Notes: a model not told the origin generated them from the sequence alone. A stretch of DNA of 64,000 nucleotides from Selenomonadales bacterium (GCA_029975165.1 JARKPR010000012.1:124001-188000), one strand, 5' to 3'; shown: positions 1 through 8,717, counted from the stretch's first letter. Numbers and translations: made by a program.

Positions 1-341
1 GCCAACCGATCCTGGCAGTGGAAAATATCGAAGAGACGTACTCCCTGCCCACCGAGTTGGTCGGCGGCGACAGCGTCTTCATGCTGGCGGTGCAAGGCGA
101 CAGTATGGTCAACGCCGGCATCCTCGACGGCGATTATGTGCTGGTGCGCGACCAGGACACGGCCAGGAACGGCGAGATCGTCGTCGCGATGGTCGGCGAC
201 GACGAAGCGACGGTTAAACGTTTTTTCCGCGAGCGCGACCATATTCGTCTGCAGCCGGAAAATGATCTCCTCGAGCCGATCATCTCCCGCGAGGTGTCGA
301 TCCTCGGCAAGGTCGTCGGCGTTTTCCGCAAGATCCACTAG
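1..341 (+). CDS. lexA: LexA repressor, C-terminal peptidase domain (partial)
   Basis: The gene enters from the left edge and is open from base 3; only the last ~112 residues are present. They form the S24-type autoprotease domain of LexA, which cleaves itself when RecA filaments signal DNA damage and so derepresses the SOS regulon. The catalytic Ser is in GDSMVNAGI and the Lys general base in ATVKRFF, both intact. The N-terminal helix-turn-helix and the Ala-Gly cleavage site lie outside the window. A hairpin terminator follows at once. The recA promoter in this window carries a LexA-type box, so the regulator and a target are both visible. Confidence 0.95.
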   Translation, partial: QPILAVENIEETYSLPTELVGGDSVFMLAVQGDSMVNAGILDGDYVLVRDQDTARNGEIVVAMVGDDEATVKRFFRERDHIRLQPENDLLEPIISREVSILGKVVGVFRKIH

Positions 342-348
342 GCAAAAA

Positions 349-379
349 ATAAAAACGGCCGAAAGCCGTTTTTATTTTT
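349..379. terminator. Bidirectional terminator between lexA and the VanW-family gene
   Basis: AAAAACGGC-CGAAA-GCCGTTTTT hairpin with an A-tract before it and a T-tract after it, so it can end lexA on the plus strand and the convergent VanW-family gene on the minus strand. Confidence 0.9.
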
Positions 380-396
380 TTGTTTATATGCGGCCC

Positions 397-1767
397 CTAC
401 TTTTTCGGTGCCGGGGTTTTAGTGCCCACCCTGACCACCCGTTCTTCAGGCTGATACTCGTCCGTACCGAGGAAATCGCGGCCGATCTCACGGCCGTTAG
501 CGTATTTGATGCGATAAGTGCTGACCTGGAACCCTTTCTGCCCTTCCACTTCCACGACTTCCTTGCCGAGGTCGAGCTGGGGGTCCTGCTTGACGACCGT
601 GTTAGGCTCCCAGACCTTTTTGTTGTCGGCGACGATCTGGATTTCCGGCGGGTTGGCGCTGAGGCGCCCGAGGATATTAATACTAATCTGCTCGTGGGCG
701 ACGTCGCTGAGGATGTAGATATTATGGCCCGAGGTGTTGTGGAACTTGAAGTCGAGATAATTGTCGGCCACGGTGGCGTCCTGGCCTAGCGGCACATAGG
801 CCGGGGGCCTGAAGTGCGGCGTCCGTTCCTCGATCTTCATATCGGCCAGCAGGACAGCGTTGTAGAGGGTGCTGCTCACCTGGCATACCCCCCCGCCATA
901 GTCGGGCACGAGCTTGCCGTTGATGAATACGGGGGCGATCTTGTAGCCGTTGGTTGCGAGGCGCTGACCGACGAGCTTGTTGAACGAGAAGGTCTCGCCC
1001 GCCCGCACCACGATGCCGTTAACGTTTTTGGCGGCCAGGACGATGTTGTCGCTACGGTTCGCATCCTCGCGGCTGAACTGCGTGGCGTAGGAGGCGATGA
1101 CCCCGTCGATGCCTTCGAGGTCGCGGGCCGTTATCGCCGGCTGAATCTCGGCCACGGTCAGCGGCAGGACGAACGGAATCTTAACATTCAGACGGGCGGT
1201 GATGTCAGCCATGGTCTTGGCGATATCGACCTTCTGGCCGATGCTGTCGGCCGTCCTGGTAACGCTGAGGTTGGCTACCCTCAGGGCCGCGTTTTGCGGT
1301 TCGCGGTCCACGGTTCTGGCCACGGCGGCCACTTGGGAATATAGCTTGTCGGCGTTGTAGGTGACGGCCAGGGGGATTACGTGGCCGCGGTTGATTGTCA
1401 GGTACCGTTCCTGCAACTGCTGGACGATGTTGCCTGTCCGGCCCACGGCGTAAGCCTCTTTGGCCAGGGCGGCAGTGTCGATGGCAAGGTCGATGTCGCC
1501 GGCGGCTATCTTCCAGCGCCGGTCTTTATGGACAAGGGTGATCGGTTCGCGATCCTGCCATTCGTTGAATGCGGCTTTGATTTTGTTCTCAGCTGCTGCC
1601 GGCGTCAGGCCGCCGACGTCTATATCGCCGATCTTGATGCCGCCGTAGATGTCATCCGTGACCGTGAAGGCGGCGTTGAGCGTAACCGTGCCGATAATGC
1701 TGCACAACACGATGACGCCGAGGAAAATGACGATATTCTTGCCGACAGGCTTGATTGTAGGCTGCAC
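397..1767 (-). CDS. VanW-family membrane-anchored protein (YoaR-like)
   Basis: A 456-residue protein with one N-terminal membrane helix (IVIFLGVIVLCSIIGTVTL) and an extracytoplasmic body. The middle resembles the peptidoglycan-binding_4 repeats that precede VanW domains. The C-terminal half is a VanW domain, with the conserved stretch AGETFSFNKLVG and then GGGVCQVSSTLYNA. VanW proteins are found with vancomycin-resistance clusters and widely in sporeformers, but their biochemical role is unsettled. I prefer the GTG at 1767, which has GGAAG eight bases upstream, over the GTG three codons earlier. No resistance genes are nearby, so a cell-wall role is the only inference I make. Confidence 0.85.
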   Translation of the reverse strand: MQPTIKPVGKNIVIFLGVIVLCSIIGTVTLNAAFTVTDDIYGGIKIGDIDVGGLTPAAAENKIKAAFNEWQDREPITLVHKDRRWKIAAGDIDLAIDTAALAKEAYAVGRTGNIVQQLQERYLTINRGHVIPLAVTYNADKLYSQVAAVARTVDREPQNAALRVANLSVTRTADSIGQKVDIAKTMADITARLNVKIPFVLPLTVAEIQPAITARDLEGIDGVIASYATQFSREDANRSDNIVLAAKNVNGIVVRAGETFSFNKLVGQRLATNGYKIAPVFINGKLVPDYGGGVCQVSSTLYNAVLLADMKIEERTPHFRPPAYVPLGQDATVADNYLDFKFHNTSGHNIYILSDVAHEQISINILGRLSANPPEIQIVADNKKVWEPNTVVKQDPQLDLGKEVVEVEGQKGFQVSTYRIKYANGREIGRDFLGTDEYQPEERVVRVGTKTPAPKK

Positions 1768-1823
1768 GACTGGCACTTCCGATCGTTGTCAGGATGGAAG
1801 AACTGCGGACTGGGAGCCAGCCG

Positions 1824-2561
1824 CTAAATGGACATGGAAAGCTCGACGAATTTGCCGGCCAGCTTGGCTTTTTGGATGACTTCTTCAGTGATTTCGCCAC
1901 CCTGCTCGACAATGACGACGCCGTTGTCAGTTTCGATGCGGCGGTTGGCTTTCTTGCCCAGGAGGAACTTGCGCTGCTTGTCGTCAAACTTTTTCGCCGA
2001 ATCGTCGTCGGCCGGCTGCTGGGCCTGCGGCGCGGCAGCCGGTGCGGCGGCTGGGCCTGCGGCGACTGCGGCGGCCTGCGGCGCGGCGGTCGCTGCCGCG
2101 TCGCCGTCGGCGACGATGACCACGTCCTTGGCGAAAGTGAAAACGCGCTGGGTCGGGATATGGATGATGTCGCCGCTGAGTTCTTCAACTTCGCAGCTGA
2201 TTATTTTGCCGGCGCCATCCACGGTGATCTCGGTGATCTTGCCCTGGATACGGCCGTTTTTGGTCAGAACCTTGGCGCCGATGACGGCGACGCCTGCGGC
2301 AAGCAGCTTCTCCAGGTCGGGAGCGCCGCTGACCGGCACAACGCTGCCGGCGCTCTCAACGGTAATGGCCGCTTCGCCGAGACCGGCGATGGCGGTGAAG
2401 GGGAGCAGCTTAGCGCCGAGATACCATTTGCCGTCGTCGACGACCAGCGCGGCTACGGCGCCTTGGGCGGGGTTGATGACGAGGCTTTTGGACGTGCCCA
2501 GCTCGATACCTTCACTGATGCTGATCACCGGCAGACCGAGAATGTCGACACTTTTTTTCAT
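1824..2561 (-). CDS. PRC-barrel domain protein
   Basis: A 245-residue protein that opens with a PRC-barrel fold (KKSVDILGLPVISISEGIEL, then AALVVDDGKWYLGAKLLPF). A second PRC-like unit lies at about residues 85-165 (GAKVLTKNGRIQGKITEI, and FAKDVVIV near its end). An alanine/proline-rich linker follows, then a charged C-terminal segment ending around FDDKQRKFLLGKKANRRIETDNGVVIVEQG. PRC barrels occur in ribosome maturation, photosynthetic and sporulation proteins; the exact role here is unknown. A good AGGAGG lies eight bases before the ATG. It sits between two membrane-protein genes and is probably co-transcribed with the gene at 2584. Confidence 0.8.
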   Translation of the reverse strand: MKKSVDILGLPVISISEGIELGTSKSLVINPAQGAVAALVVDDGKWYLGAKLLPFTAIAGLGEAAITVESAGSVVPVSGAPDLEKLLAAGVAVIGAKVLTKNGRIQGKITEITVDGAGKIISCEVEELSGDIIHIPTQRVFTFAKDVVIVADGDAAATAAPQAAAVAAGPAAAPAAAPQAQQPADDDSAKKFDDKQRKFLLGKKANRRIETDNGVVIVEQGGEITEEVIQKAKLAGKFVELSMSI

Positions 2562-2583
2562 GAGAGATACCTCCTAAAAATTA

Positions 2584-3693
2584 TCAGTTCGCGGCCAAAT
2601 TGCGCCATTCGCGGAACTCGGCGTCGATTTCCCGGTTGATTTCCGCGGGAATCCGGCCGAACGGCACATACCCCACCCGCCTTTGCAGCAGGGTATTTTT
2701 CACGATGCGCAGGTAAGCGATGGTTACTACAAACTCCTGGTCGAGGGCTTCATTTTTGACCAGCGCCAGCAGGTTGCGGCTTTCGGTGAGAACGGCGATA
2801 GCTTCGTCGTACGCCCCCCTGTTCTTCAGCAGGTTGGCGATCTCGATCGCCGCGTAGGGAGCCGCCTCGCTGAACCGGTATAACCGCAGGACGCGGCGGA
2901 AGGCGTCGAGAGCCTGCTGGTAGTGGCCGGCATCCTTGTGGGCGAAAGCGAATTCGATCAGGTCGTCGAGACTGTCCGAGGCGGGAAGCGGCGGTATGGA
3001 CAATTTAAGCGCCTCCTTCGGCAGGACGTCATCCTGAGTACCGGCTGCCGGTTCGTCCGCCGGCGGCTGAAGATCGGTACCCTCTTCGATTTCCACCGCG
3101 ACAGCGAAAGTGGCCAGCGGATCAGGCGTCACCGGCTCGGGCTCCGGTTCAAGCTCGGGCTCGGGCTCGGGCTCTTCCGTCGTGGCGGCGGATTCGTTCG
3201 CGGCGGCTACGGCGGGGGCCGGCTGTTCCCCGGCCGGTTCGTCCGGGGCCGCAGGGGCCGGCAATACTATCAGCGGCGTTTCGTCGCCGGGTTCGTTCGC
3301 GGCGGCGGTGGCCTGGGGGATAAGCGGTGCGGCGATGAGGTCGAGGTCAGGTTCGGCCGGGGCTTCCGCCGCAGGTTCAGGCGCGGCAGCCACCGTCGGC
3401 TCGGGCTGAGGCCCAGTGGCGGAAGCGGCCGGCGTCAGGTCGCGGGGATTGTCGTAATAAGCCACGAAATAGGCAAAGATTATCGCAAAAACAGCCAAAA
3501 GCCCCACCGTTCCCGCGAGGCCGGCAAAACTGACGACGATGCGCGGCAGGACGAGGCTGAGAAAAAGCGCGCAGGCGGCGCACAATGCCAGGGACTTGAG
3601 GCGCAGGCGGACACCGAACACTTTGTTGGCGAGCAGGTATACAAGGAAAGTCGTGGCCGCAATGGCCAGCAAGGTTATCGTTATGTACTCCAC
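2584..3693 (-). CDS. Membrane protein with Pro/Glu/Ala-rich linker and TPR-like C-terminus
   Basis: 369 residues. The first ~85 hold three hydrophobic segments. Residues ~90-235 are a low-complexity linker rich in Pro, Ala and Glu, with a run of alternating Glu-Pro. The C-terminus (DSLDDLIEFAFAHKDAGHYQQALDAFRRVLRLY and the helices after it) reads as tetratricopeptide-like helical repeats. The likely start is a GTG with GGTGGGG just upstream. It may be a scaffold at the membrane; no specific function is recognised. Confidence 0.75.
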   Translation of the reverse strand: MEYITITLLAIAATTFLVYLLANKVFGVRLRLKSLALCAACALFLSLVLPRIVVSFAGLAGTVGLLAVFAIIFAYFVAYYDNPRDLTPAASATGPQPEPTVAAAPEPAAEAPAEPDLDLIAAPLIPQATAAANEPGDETPLIVLPAPAAPDEPAGEQPAPAVAAANESAATTEEPEPEPELEPEPEPVTPDPLATFAVAVEIEEGTDLQPPADEPAAGTQDDVLPKEALKLSIPPLPASDSLDDLIEFAFAHKDAGHYQQALDAFRRVLRLYRFSEAAPYAAIEIANLLKNRGAYDEAIAVLTESRNLLALVKNEALDQEFVVTIAYLRIVKNTLLQRRVGYVPFGRIPAEINREIDAEFREWRNLAAN

Positions 3694-3816
3694 GTGACCC
3701 CACCGGATATTAGATTTAAGGTTTTTTTGATTACATTTATGCTAATTGTTCGACGTGGTTTGGCAATTTCCTGTTTTTAAATGGGGAAAGGGGGAAATAT
3801 ATGCAGAAACATGGCG

Positions 3817-5067
3817 CTATTCGCCGCTGACGGCCCGGGCCGCGCCGACGATGCCGAGCAGAGCATGCTCGAAGGTGAGGCCGCCTTGCAGGTAGACGGC
3901 GAAGGGCGGCCGCAGCGGCCCGTCGGCGCTCAGTTCGATCGACGAGCCCTGGACGAACGTGCCGCCGGCCATGACGACGGCGTCGCTGTAACCCGGCATG
4001 GCGCTGGGCTCGGGCCGCACATGGGCGTCGACCGGCGACCAGCTCTGCAGGCCGCGGCAAAAGGCGATCATCTTTTCCGCCGACCCGAGCTCGATGGCCT
4101 GGATAATGTCGCTGCGGGGCGCGTCGTGGGCGGGCAGGGTGTTGTACCCGAGGCCGGCGAACAGGGCGGCGGCGAAGACCGCCCCCTTCAGGGCCTGGGC
4201 GACGGTGTGGGGCGCGAGGAAAAGACCCTGGTACAGCAAGCGGTTGTCGGCCAAGGAGGCGCCCAGCTCGCTGCCGATGCCGGGGGCGGTGAGCCGGCAG
4301 GCGGCCAGTTCGACGAGGCCGGCGCGGCCGGCGATGTAGCCGCCGGTGGGGGCGATGCCGCCGCCCGGGTTCTTGATGAGCGAGCCGGCCGCGATGTCGG
4401 CGCCGGCAGCGGTCGGTTCGCGGTCCTCGACGAATTCACCGTAGCAGTTGTCGACGAAGCAAATGCAGTCCGGCTTGAGGCGCTTCACCAGCGCGCACGC
4501 CCCGCCGACGGCGGCGACGTCCAGAGGCGGCCGCAGGCTGTAGCCGCGGGACCGCTGGATGAGCACCATTTTCGTCCGGGAGGTGATGGCGGCCGCCACG
4601 CCGGCGGCGTCGATCCCGCCGGCGGCCGTGAACGGCACCTCGCGGTAGGTGACGCCGTGATCGGCAAGCGAGCCGGGAAGCGGGCGCGGGTGGCCGATGA
4701 CCGTCTGCATGGTGTCGTAGGGGGCGCCGGTGATCGACAGCAGCTCGTCGCCCGGCCGCAGCAGGCCGAACAGGACGGAGGCCAGGGCATGAGTGCCGGA
4801 AACGAAGTGGCTGCGGACGAGGGCTTTTTCCGCCCCGAAGATGTCGGCCCAGACGGCGTCGAGTTTGTCCCGGCCGGCGTCGCCGTACCCGTAGCCGGTC
4901 GTGGTCCGGAAATGGTGGTCGCCTACCCGGTGGCGGCGGAAAGTGTCGAGGATTCTGGCGGTGTTGGTGCGGGCGACGGCGTCGATACCGGCAAAGACGG
5001 GGGCCGCTTTTTCCAGGGCGGTTTCCGCCAGGCGGCGGAGATTGGCGGGTATTGGCAGGTCATTCAT
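3817..5067 (-). CDS. ynbB: YnbB-like PLP-dependent enzyme (methionine gamma-lyase/aluminium-resistance family)
   Basis: 416 residues, fold-type I PLP enzyme of the family once called aluminium-resistance proteins and related to cystathionine/methionine gamma-lyases. The candidate Schiff-base lysine is in AGSLIKNPGGGIAPTGGYI. Other family stretches are TGYGYGD near the N-terminus and RSHFVSGTHALA. The ATG lies inside the end of hflX (8-base overlap), so the two are translationally coupled. hflX-ynbB is a conserved pair in Bacillus, usually followed by glnR, which is absent here. The substrate is unknown. Confidence 0.85.
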   Translation of the reverse strand: MNDLPIPANLRRLAETALEKAAPVFAGIDAVARTNTARILDTFRRHRVGDHHFRTTTGYGYGDAGRDKLDAVWADIFGAEKALVRSHFVSGTHALASVLFGLLRPGDELLSITGAPYDTMQTVIGHPRPLPGSLADHGVTYREVPFTAAGGIDAAGVAAAITSRTKMVLIQRSRGYSLRPPLDVAAVGGACALVKRLKPDCICFVDNCYGEFVEDREPTAAGADIAAGSLIKNPGGGIAPTGGYIAGRAGLVELAACRLTAPGIGSELGASLADNRLLYQGLFLAPHTVAQALKGAVFAAALFAGLGYNTLPAHDAPRSDIIQAIELGSAEKMIAFCRGLQSWSPVDAHVRPEPSAMPGYSDAVVMAGGTFVQGSSIELSADGPLRPPFAVYLQGGLTFEHALLGIVGAARAVSGE

Positions 5068-6886
5068 CGTCAGGCACCTCCTGCGGCGAAATATACTGCC
5101 GGTAAGCGGCCGCCTCCTCGGGAGGCAGCGAGGCATGAACATGGATGCCGTCGGCCGCGTACTCGGCGGCGTTGACGGCGCCGCGGTCGTAAAGGCGGGC
5201 GAGCAGCCCACTGTCGCCGTAAGGGATGACGAGCACGGCATCGACGCGGCGGCGGCGGAAAAAGGCGCGGATGCGTTCCAGCAATTCGCCGATGCCCTCG
5301 CCGCCCTGGGCGGAGATGGCCACGCTGTCCGGCAGGCGCAGCAGCCGCTCTTTCAGATGGGGGTTGTCCAGGCGGTCGATCTTGTTGTACACCGGGATGA
5401 CGGGTTTATCGGCGGCCCCGAGCTCGTCGAGGACGCGGAATACGGCGTCGCTCTGCTCCTGGCAGCGCGGGTGGCTGGCGTCGATGACATGCAGGAGAAG
5501 GTCGGCCTGGACGACCTCCTCGAGGGTGGCGCGGAACGCGGCCACAAGCTGGTGGGGCAGCTTCTGGATGAAGCCGACGGTGTCGGTGAGCAGCGCCTCC
5601 TGCCCGCCGGGGAGGATGACCTTGCGGGTAGTGGGATCGAGAGTGGCGAATAGCTTGTCCTCGGCCAGGACGTCGGCGGCGGTCAGGGCGTTGAGGAGGG
5701 TCGATTTGCCGGCGTTGGTGTAGCCGACCATGGCGACGGCGGGGATGCGGGCCGCCAGGCGGCGCTGGCGATGGCGGTCGCGGTGGCGGCGGATCTGTTC
5801 GATCTCCCGCTCGATTTCGCCGATGCGCTCGCGGATGCGCCGCCGGTCGACCTCGAGTTTCGTTTCCCCGGGGCCGCGCGTGCCGATGCCGCCGCCCAGC
5901 CGCGAGAGGACGAGGCCCTGGCCGCCGAGACGGGGCAGGTTGTACTTAAGCTGGGCCAGTTCGACCTGCAGCTTGCCTTCGTGAGTGCGGGCCCGTTGGG
6001 CGAAGATGTCGAGGATGAGGGCGGTGCGGTCGAGCACCTTCGTACCGAGGGCCTGTTCGAGGTTGCGCTGCTGGGCCGGCGACAGTTCGTCGTCGAAGAT
6101 CACCAGATTGGCGCCCTTCTCCTGGCGGGCGGCGGCGATATCCTGGACTTTGCCGCGGCCGACGAAGTAAGCGGCGTCGGGGCGCTCCCGCTTCTGCCAC
6201 AGGCGGTCGGCAATCTCGGCGCCGGCGGTCGCGGCGAGTTGGGCCAGTTCCTCGAGGGAATCGGCCACTTCCCACGCTCCCTGACGCTCGACGCCGACCA
6301 GTACGGCCCGCTCCTTGACGGCGATGCTCACCGTTTTGCCCCGCTCTTCCAGGCGGCGGTCGAGCTCGCCGGCGAGGTAGGCGAAATCCATGGCGGCGAA
6401 ATCGTCGAGCGAAAGCGGCCCGACCGTTTCGACGAACGGTTCCTCCTCCCCGCTCCAACCGGCGATGAAGCCGAAGCTCGTCTGGTCGACGTCGCCGTTT
6501 TCGCCGACGCCGAGGGCGCCCATAAGGTCGAAGCGCATTTCCTTGAGCGAGGTCAGGTCGAGGGTGCTCAGCTCGCTGTCGCCGCCGGGATGGGTGTGGA
6601 TGCAGCGGATGCCGCTCAGGCGGTGGGCGGCGCGGCGGCCGGCCGCTTCCGGCAGGCCGACGGTGCGGGTGTCGCCGACGGCGACGGTGACCACCTGGCC
6701 GCGGCGGTTGAGGTAGACGGCGATCTCGCGGCCGAGCTGGGCGGTCAGCCCGGCCAGCTCGGTGGCTAGTTCGGCGCTGAGGGCTTGTCCGGGCGGGACG
6801 GTGGCCTTGTAGAGGCCCTCGAGCGACGCCAGCGTGCTTTTGCGGATGCCGCTCAGGTTTCCCTGTATCTCGGGCAAATGAATCAT
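5060..6886 (-). CDS. hflX: GTPase HflX with N-terminal JAMM-like domain
   Basis: About 608 residues, longer than the ~420 of typical HflX. The C-terminal two thirds are canonical: the HflX N-domain with GRGKVQDIAA, a helical linker (GPGETKLEVDRRRIRERI), then a G-domain at ~385 onward with G1 GYTNAGKST, G3 DTVGFIQKLP and G4 NKID. HflX binds ribosomes and can split stalled or stress-damaged 70S particles. The first ~190 residues form an extra domain containing E54 and HTHPGGDSELSTLD (H97, H99, S107, D110), which matches a JAMM metal site. GGAAAGG lies right against the ATG I use; a TTG three codons on has better spacing, and an ATG six codons earlier is also possible. Confidence 0.92.
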   Translation of the reverse strand: MIHLPEIQGNLSGIRKSTLASLEGLYKATVPPGQALSAELATELAGLTAQLGREIAVYLNRRGQVVTVAVGDTRTVGLPEAAGRRAAHRLSGIRCIHTHPGGDSELSTLDLTSLKEMRFDLMGALGVGENGDVDQTSFGFIAGWSGEEEPFVETVGPLSLDDFAAMDFAYLAGELDRRLEERGKTVSIAVKERAVLVGVERQGAWEVADSLEELAQLAATAGAEIADRLWQKRERPDAAYFVGRGKVQDIAAARQEKGANLVIFDDELSPAQQRNLEQALGTKVLDRTALILDIFAQRARTHEGKLQVELAQLKYNLPRLGGQGLVLSRLGGGIGTRGPGETKLEVDRRRIRERIGEIEREIEQIRRHRDRHRQRRLAARIPAVAMVGYTNAGKSTLLNALTAADVLAEDKLFATLDPTTRKVILPGGQEALLTDTVGFIQKLPHQLVAAFRATLEEVVQADLLLHVIDASHPRCQEQSDAVFRVLDELGAADKPVIPVYNKIDRLDNPHLKERLLRLPDSVAISAQGGEGIGELLERIRAFFRRRRVDAVLVIPYGDSGLLARLYDRGAVNAAEYAADGIHVHASLPPEEAAAYRQYISPQEVPDDE

Positions 6887-6954
6887 CCTTTCCGTATCTT
6901 TCATTATTTTGTTACGTTTGTCGCATTTTCCTGCAACAAAAAGCGAAAGAGGCA

Positions 6955-7152
6955 TCAGCCCCCCTTTTCGCTGCTAAAAGACCGCACGGCTTTGCACAGC
7001 ACGCAGTAGCCCTGTATATAGGACTGTTCGCGGAGGATGAGGGGGGCGAGGGCTTCGCCCTCCTCCCTGCCCTCTTGCCGTCCCAGGCGTTTGCCGACAA
7101 AATAGCCGAACAGGAAGGCGATCAAGGCGAACAAGAAGTATTCGAAAATCAT
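6955..7152 (-). CDS. Small single-span membrane protein
   Basis: 65 residues: a hydrophobic N-terminal helix (MIFEYFLFALIAFLFGYFVG), a basic/acidic linker, and a C-terminal part with two cysteines (GYCVLCKAV) that could bind metal or form a disulfide. The ATG overlaps the stop of the upstream membrane-protein gene by four bases, so it belongs to the spoVK-hflX operon. No family recognised. Confidence 0.7.
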   Translation of the reverse strand: MIFEYFLFALIAFLFGYFVGKRLGRQEGREEGEALAPLILREQSYIQGYCVLCKAVRSFSSEKGG

Positions 7153-7733
7153 CGTGTCACCCCCTTGAAGCGCTGGGCCCCGATGTAGACGACCGCGGCG
7201 CCGGCGAACACCGGGCCGAACAAGGCGGCGTCCAGCCAGCGGGCGGCCAGCATCAGAACGAGGCCGGCGATCAGGCATTCCATCGTTCCGAAGCGGCGGG
7301 CAAAATTGCGCTGGCCGGCCAGCCGGTCGCCGGCGAGGTCGAGGCAATCGTCGAACAACTGGACGGCGGCGACGAACAGGACGGCGAACGCCATCGTCCG
7401 CCAGCCGCAGGCGGCTATGCCGGCCGCCAGGACGACGACCGATTCCTGCCAGGCGGACAGGCGGCTGGGCAGGAGGCGGCCCAGGTCGTTGAACATGCCG
7501 ATCGCATAGCTGGCGAAAAAGAGGGCCAGGCTGACGGCGGCATTCACCCCGGCCGCCAGAGCCAGCAGCAGGGCGGCGTAAACCATAGCGGCCGCGCCGA
7601 GGCCGGCTGCCCAGTTGGCCCGGCCGACAATCCGGTCGCGGTCCTGGTCCAGCCAGTCGTCCGTCAGCTTGACCGCCAGCGCGCACAAAGCTGCGGCCAG
7701 AGCCACCGTGACGTCAGACATTGTCGGCCACAT
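7149..7733 (-). CDS. Polytopic membrane protein, UbiA-prenyltransferase-like
   Basis: 194 residues with about six hydrophobic segments. Two Asp-rich loops, DDWLDQDRDR (near residue 25) and FDDCLDLAGDR (near residue 125), are each followed by a basic RxN element. The layout resembles the two Asp-rich Mg/diphosphate-binding motifs of UbiA prenyltransferases, but the protein is about 90 residues shorter than usual and the motifs are not canonical. A GGAGG nine bases before the ATG supports the start, which lies 20 bases inside the end of the upstream GTPase gene. Family assignment is tentative. Confidence 0.6.
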   Translation of the reverse strand: MWPTMSDVTVALAAALCALAVKLTDDWLDQDRDRIVGRANWAAGLGAAAMVYAALLLALAAGVNAAVSLALFFASYAIGMFNDLGRLLPSRLSAWQESVVVLAAGIAACGWRTMAFAVLFVAAVQLFDDCLDLAGDRLAGQRNFARRFGTMECLIAGLVLMLAARWLDAALFGPVFAGAAVVYIGAQRFKGVTR

Positions 7734-8319
7734 AGGCCTTCACCTCCGCGAAGCCCTGGCTTTCCAGGGCTGAGATCGGCAGTACGGACGCCTGCTGGAA
7801 GGCGGCGGTGAGCCGGGGGATGTTGGCCCGCGCCGCCGGCAGGTCGGTCTTGTTGGCCAGCAGTATGTAGCGGTCGCGCGTCACACCGTATTGATATATC
7901 TCCCGGTCGATGTCGGCCTCGCCGCTTGGCAAGGCGTCGGCAACTTGGGTCAGGTCGATGATGTGGACGATGAAGTCGCTGCCGCGGATGAGGCTTAAGG
8001 TCTGCGCCATGCCGCGGCGGATGGCTTCGTCGTCGTGGATCTGTTCGCTGACGCCGCAGGTATCGGTGAGTTTGAAATTTACGTCGGTTTTGCCAACCCT
8101 GACCTTTAGCACCAGCGACTGCACGGCGCGCGTCTTGTGGCTCACCGGGCCGCATAGTTCGCGCCGCGCCTCGGCGAGGACGAAGTGGCGGCAGTCGAGC
8201 AGCCCGTCCGGAGCCCGGAACGTCATGTCGACAGTCCGGCAGCCGAGGTAGGCGGCGAAATTGAGGGTGAACAGCGTTTTACCGGAGTTGGGACGACCGA
8301 CGACGGCGAATTCTTTCAT
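7714..8319 (-). CDS. Small GTPase (TRAFAC, Era/EngB-like)
   Basis: 201 residues, a single G-domain. G1 is GRPNSGKT, the G3 region is LTDTCGVSE, G4 is NKTD and G5 is ISALESQ. The switch-region DTCG replaces the usual DxxG plus hydrophobic pair, so it is a divergent Era-like protein. The ATG overlaps the stop of spoVK (ATGA), with GGAGG seven bases upstream. Gene order therefore suggests it once was the second gene of a spoVK operon and might work with SpoVK or the membrane protein downstream. No precise function recognised. Confidence 0.75.
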   Translation of the reverse strand: MKEFAVVGRPNSGKTLFTLNFAAYLGCRTVDMTFRAPDGLLDCRHFVLAEARRELCGPVSHKTRAVQSLVLKVRVGKTDVNFKLTDTCGVSEQIHDDEAIRRGMAQTLSLIRGSDFIVHIIDLTQVADALPSGEADIDREIYQYGVTRDRYILLANKTDLPAARANIPRLTAAFQQASVLPISALESQGFAEVKAYVADNV

Positions 8320-8717
8320 CCTAGCACCTCCGGCAGGTCGCACGGTTCGATGGTCATGAGCTCCTCGCGGGTGAGGGTGGGTTTCGCCACCAGGCGCACC
8401 GCTTGGCGGCGCAGGGCCTTTTCGATGATATTGCGCACCGTGCGGGCGTTGCCGAAAGCCTCCTCACCGCTGCCGGCCGGCGGGTTAAGCATTTTTATCA
8501 GCGTCAATCTGGCCTGGGTGGTGAGCTGGTACTGCCGGCGGGCGCACAGCTGCTCGGCGATCGCCAGCAGCTCCTGCTGCGTGTAGTCCGGAAAATCGAT
8601 GTGGATGGGGAACCGGGAACGAAGGCCGGGATTGGTCTGGATGAAGTTCTCCATCTCTTTTTGGTAGCCGGCCAGGATGAGCACGAATTCGTCTTTATGG
8701 TCCTCCATCGATTTTAC
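8316..8717 (-). CDS. spoVK: SpoVK, C-terminal part (gene interrupted by the 4.6-kb element)
   Basis: Encodes the last 133 residues of SpoVK, a CbxX/CfqX-type AAA ATPase of the mother cell needed for spore maturation. It begins V-K-S-M-E-D-H-K-D and contains sensor 1 (FVLILAGY), the arginine finger in NPGLRSRF and the sensor-2 helical domain. It lacks Walker A and B, which are in the part at 13347-13900. The reading frame joins exactly at a GT shared by both ends. A TTG at 8720 could allow translation of this fragment, but it would be inactive alone. It is coupled by ATGA to the GTPase gene downstream. Confidence 0.93.
   Translation of the reverse strand, partial: VKSMEDHKDEFVLILAGYQKEMENFIQTNPGLRSRFPIHIDFPDYTQQELLAIAEQLCARRQYQLTTQARLTLIKMLNPPAGSGEEAFGNARTVRNIIEKALRRQAVRLVAKPTLTREELMTIEPCDLPEVLG

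Noticed and set aside
3740-3765. Possible LexA box before the TPR membrane-protein gene
   Set aside because: GTTCGAC-like half only; the other half does not match.
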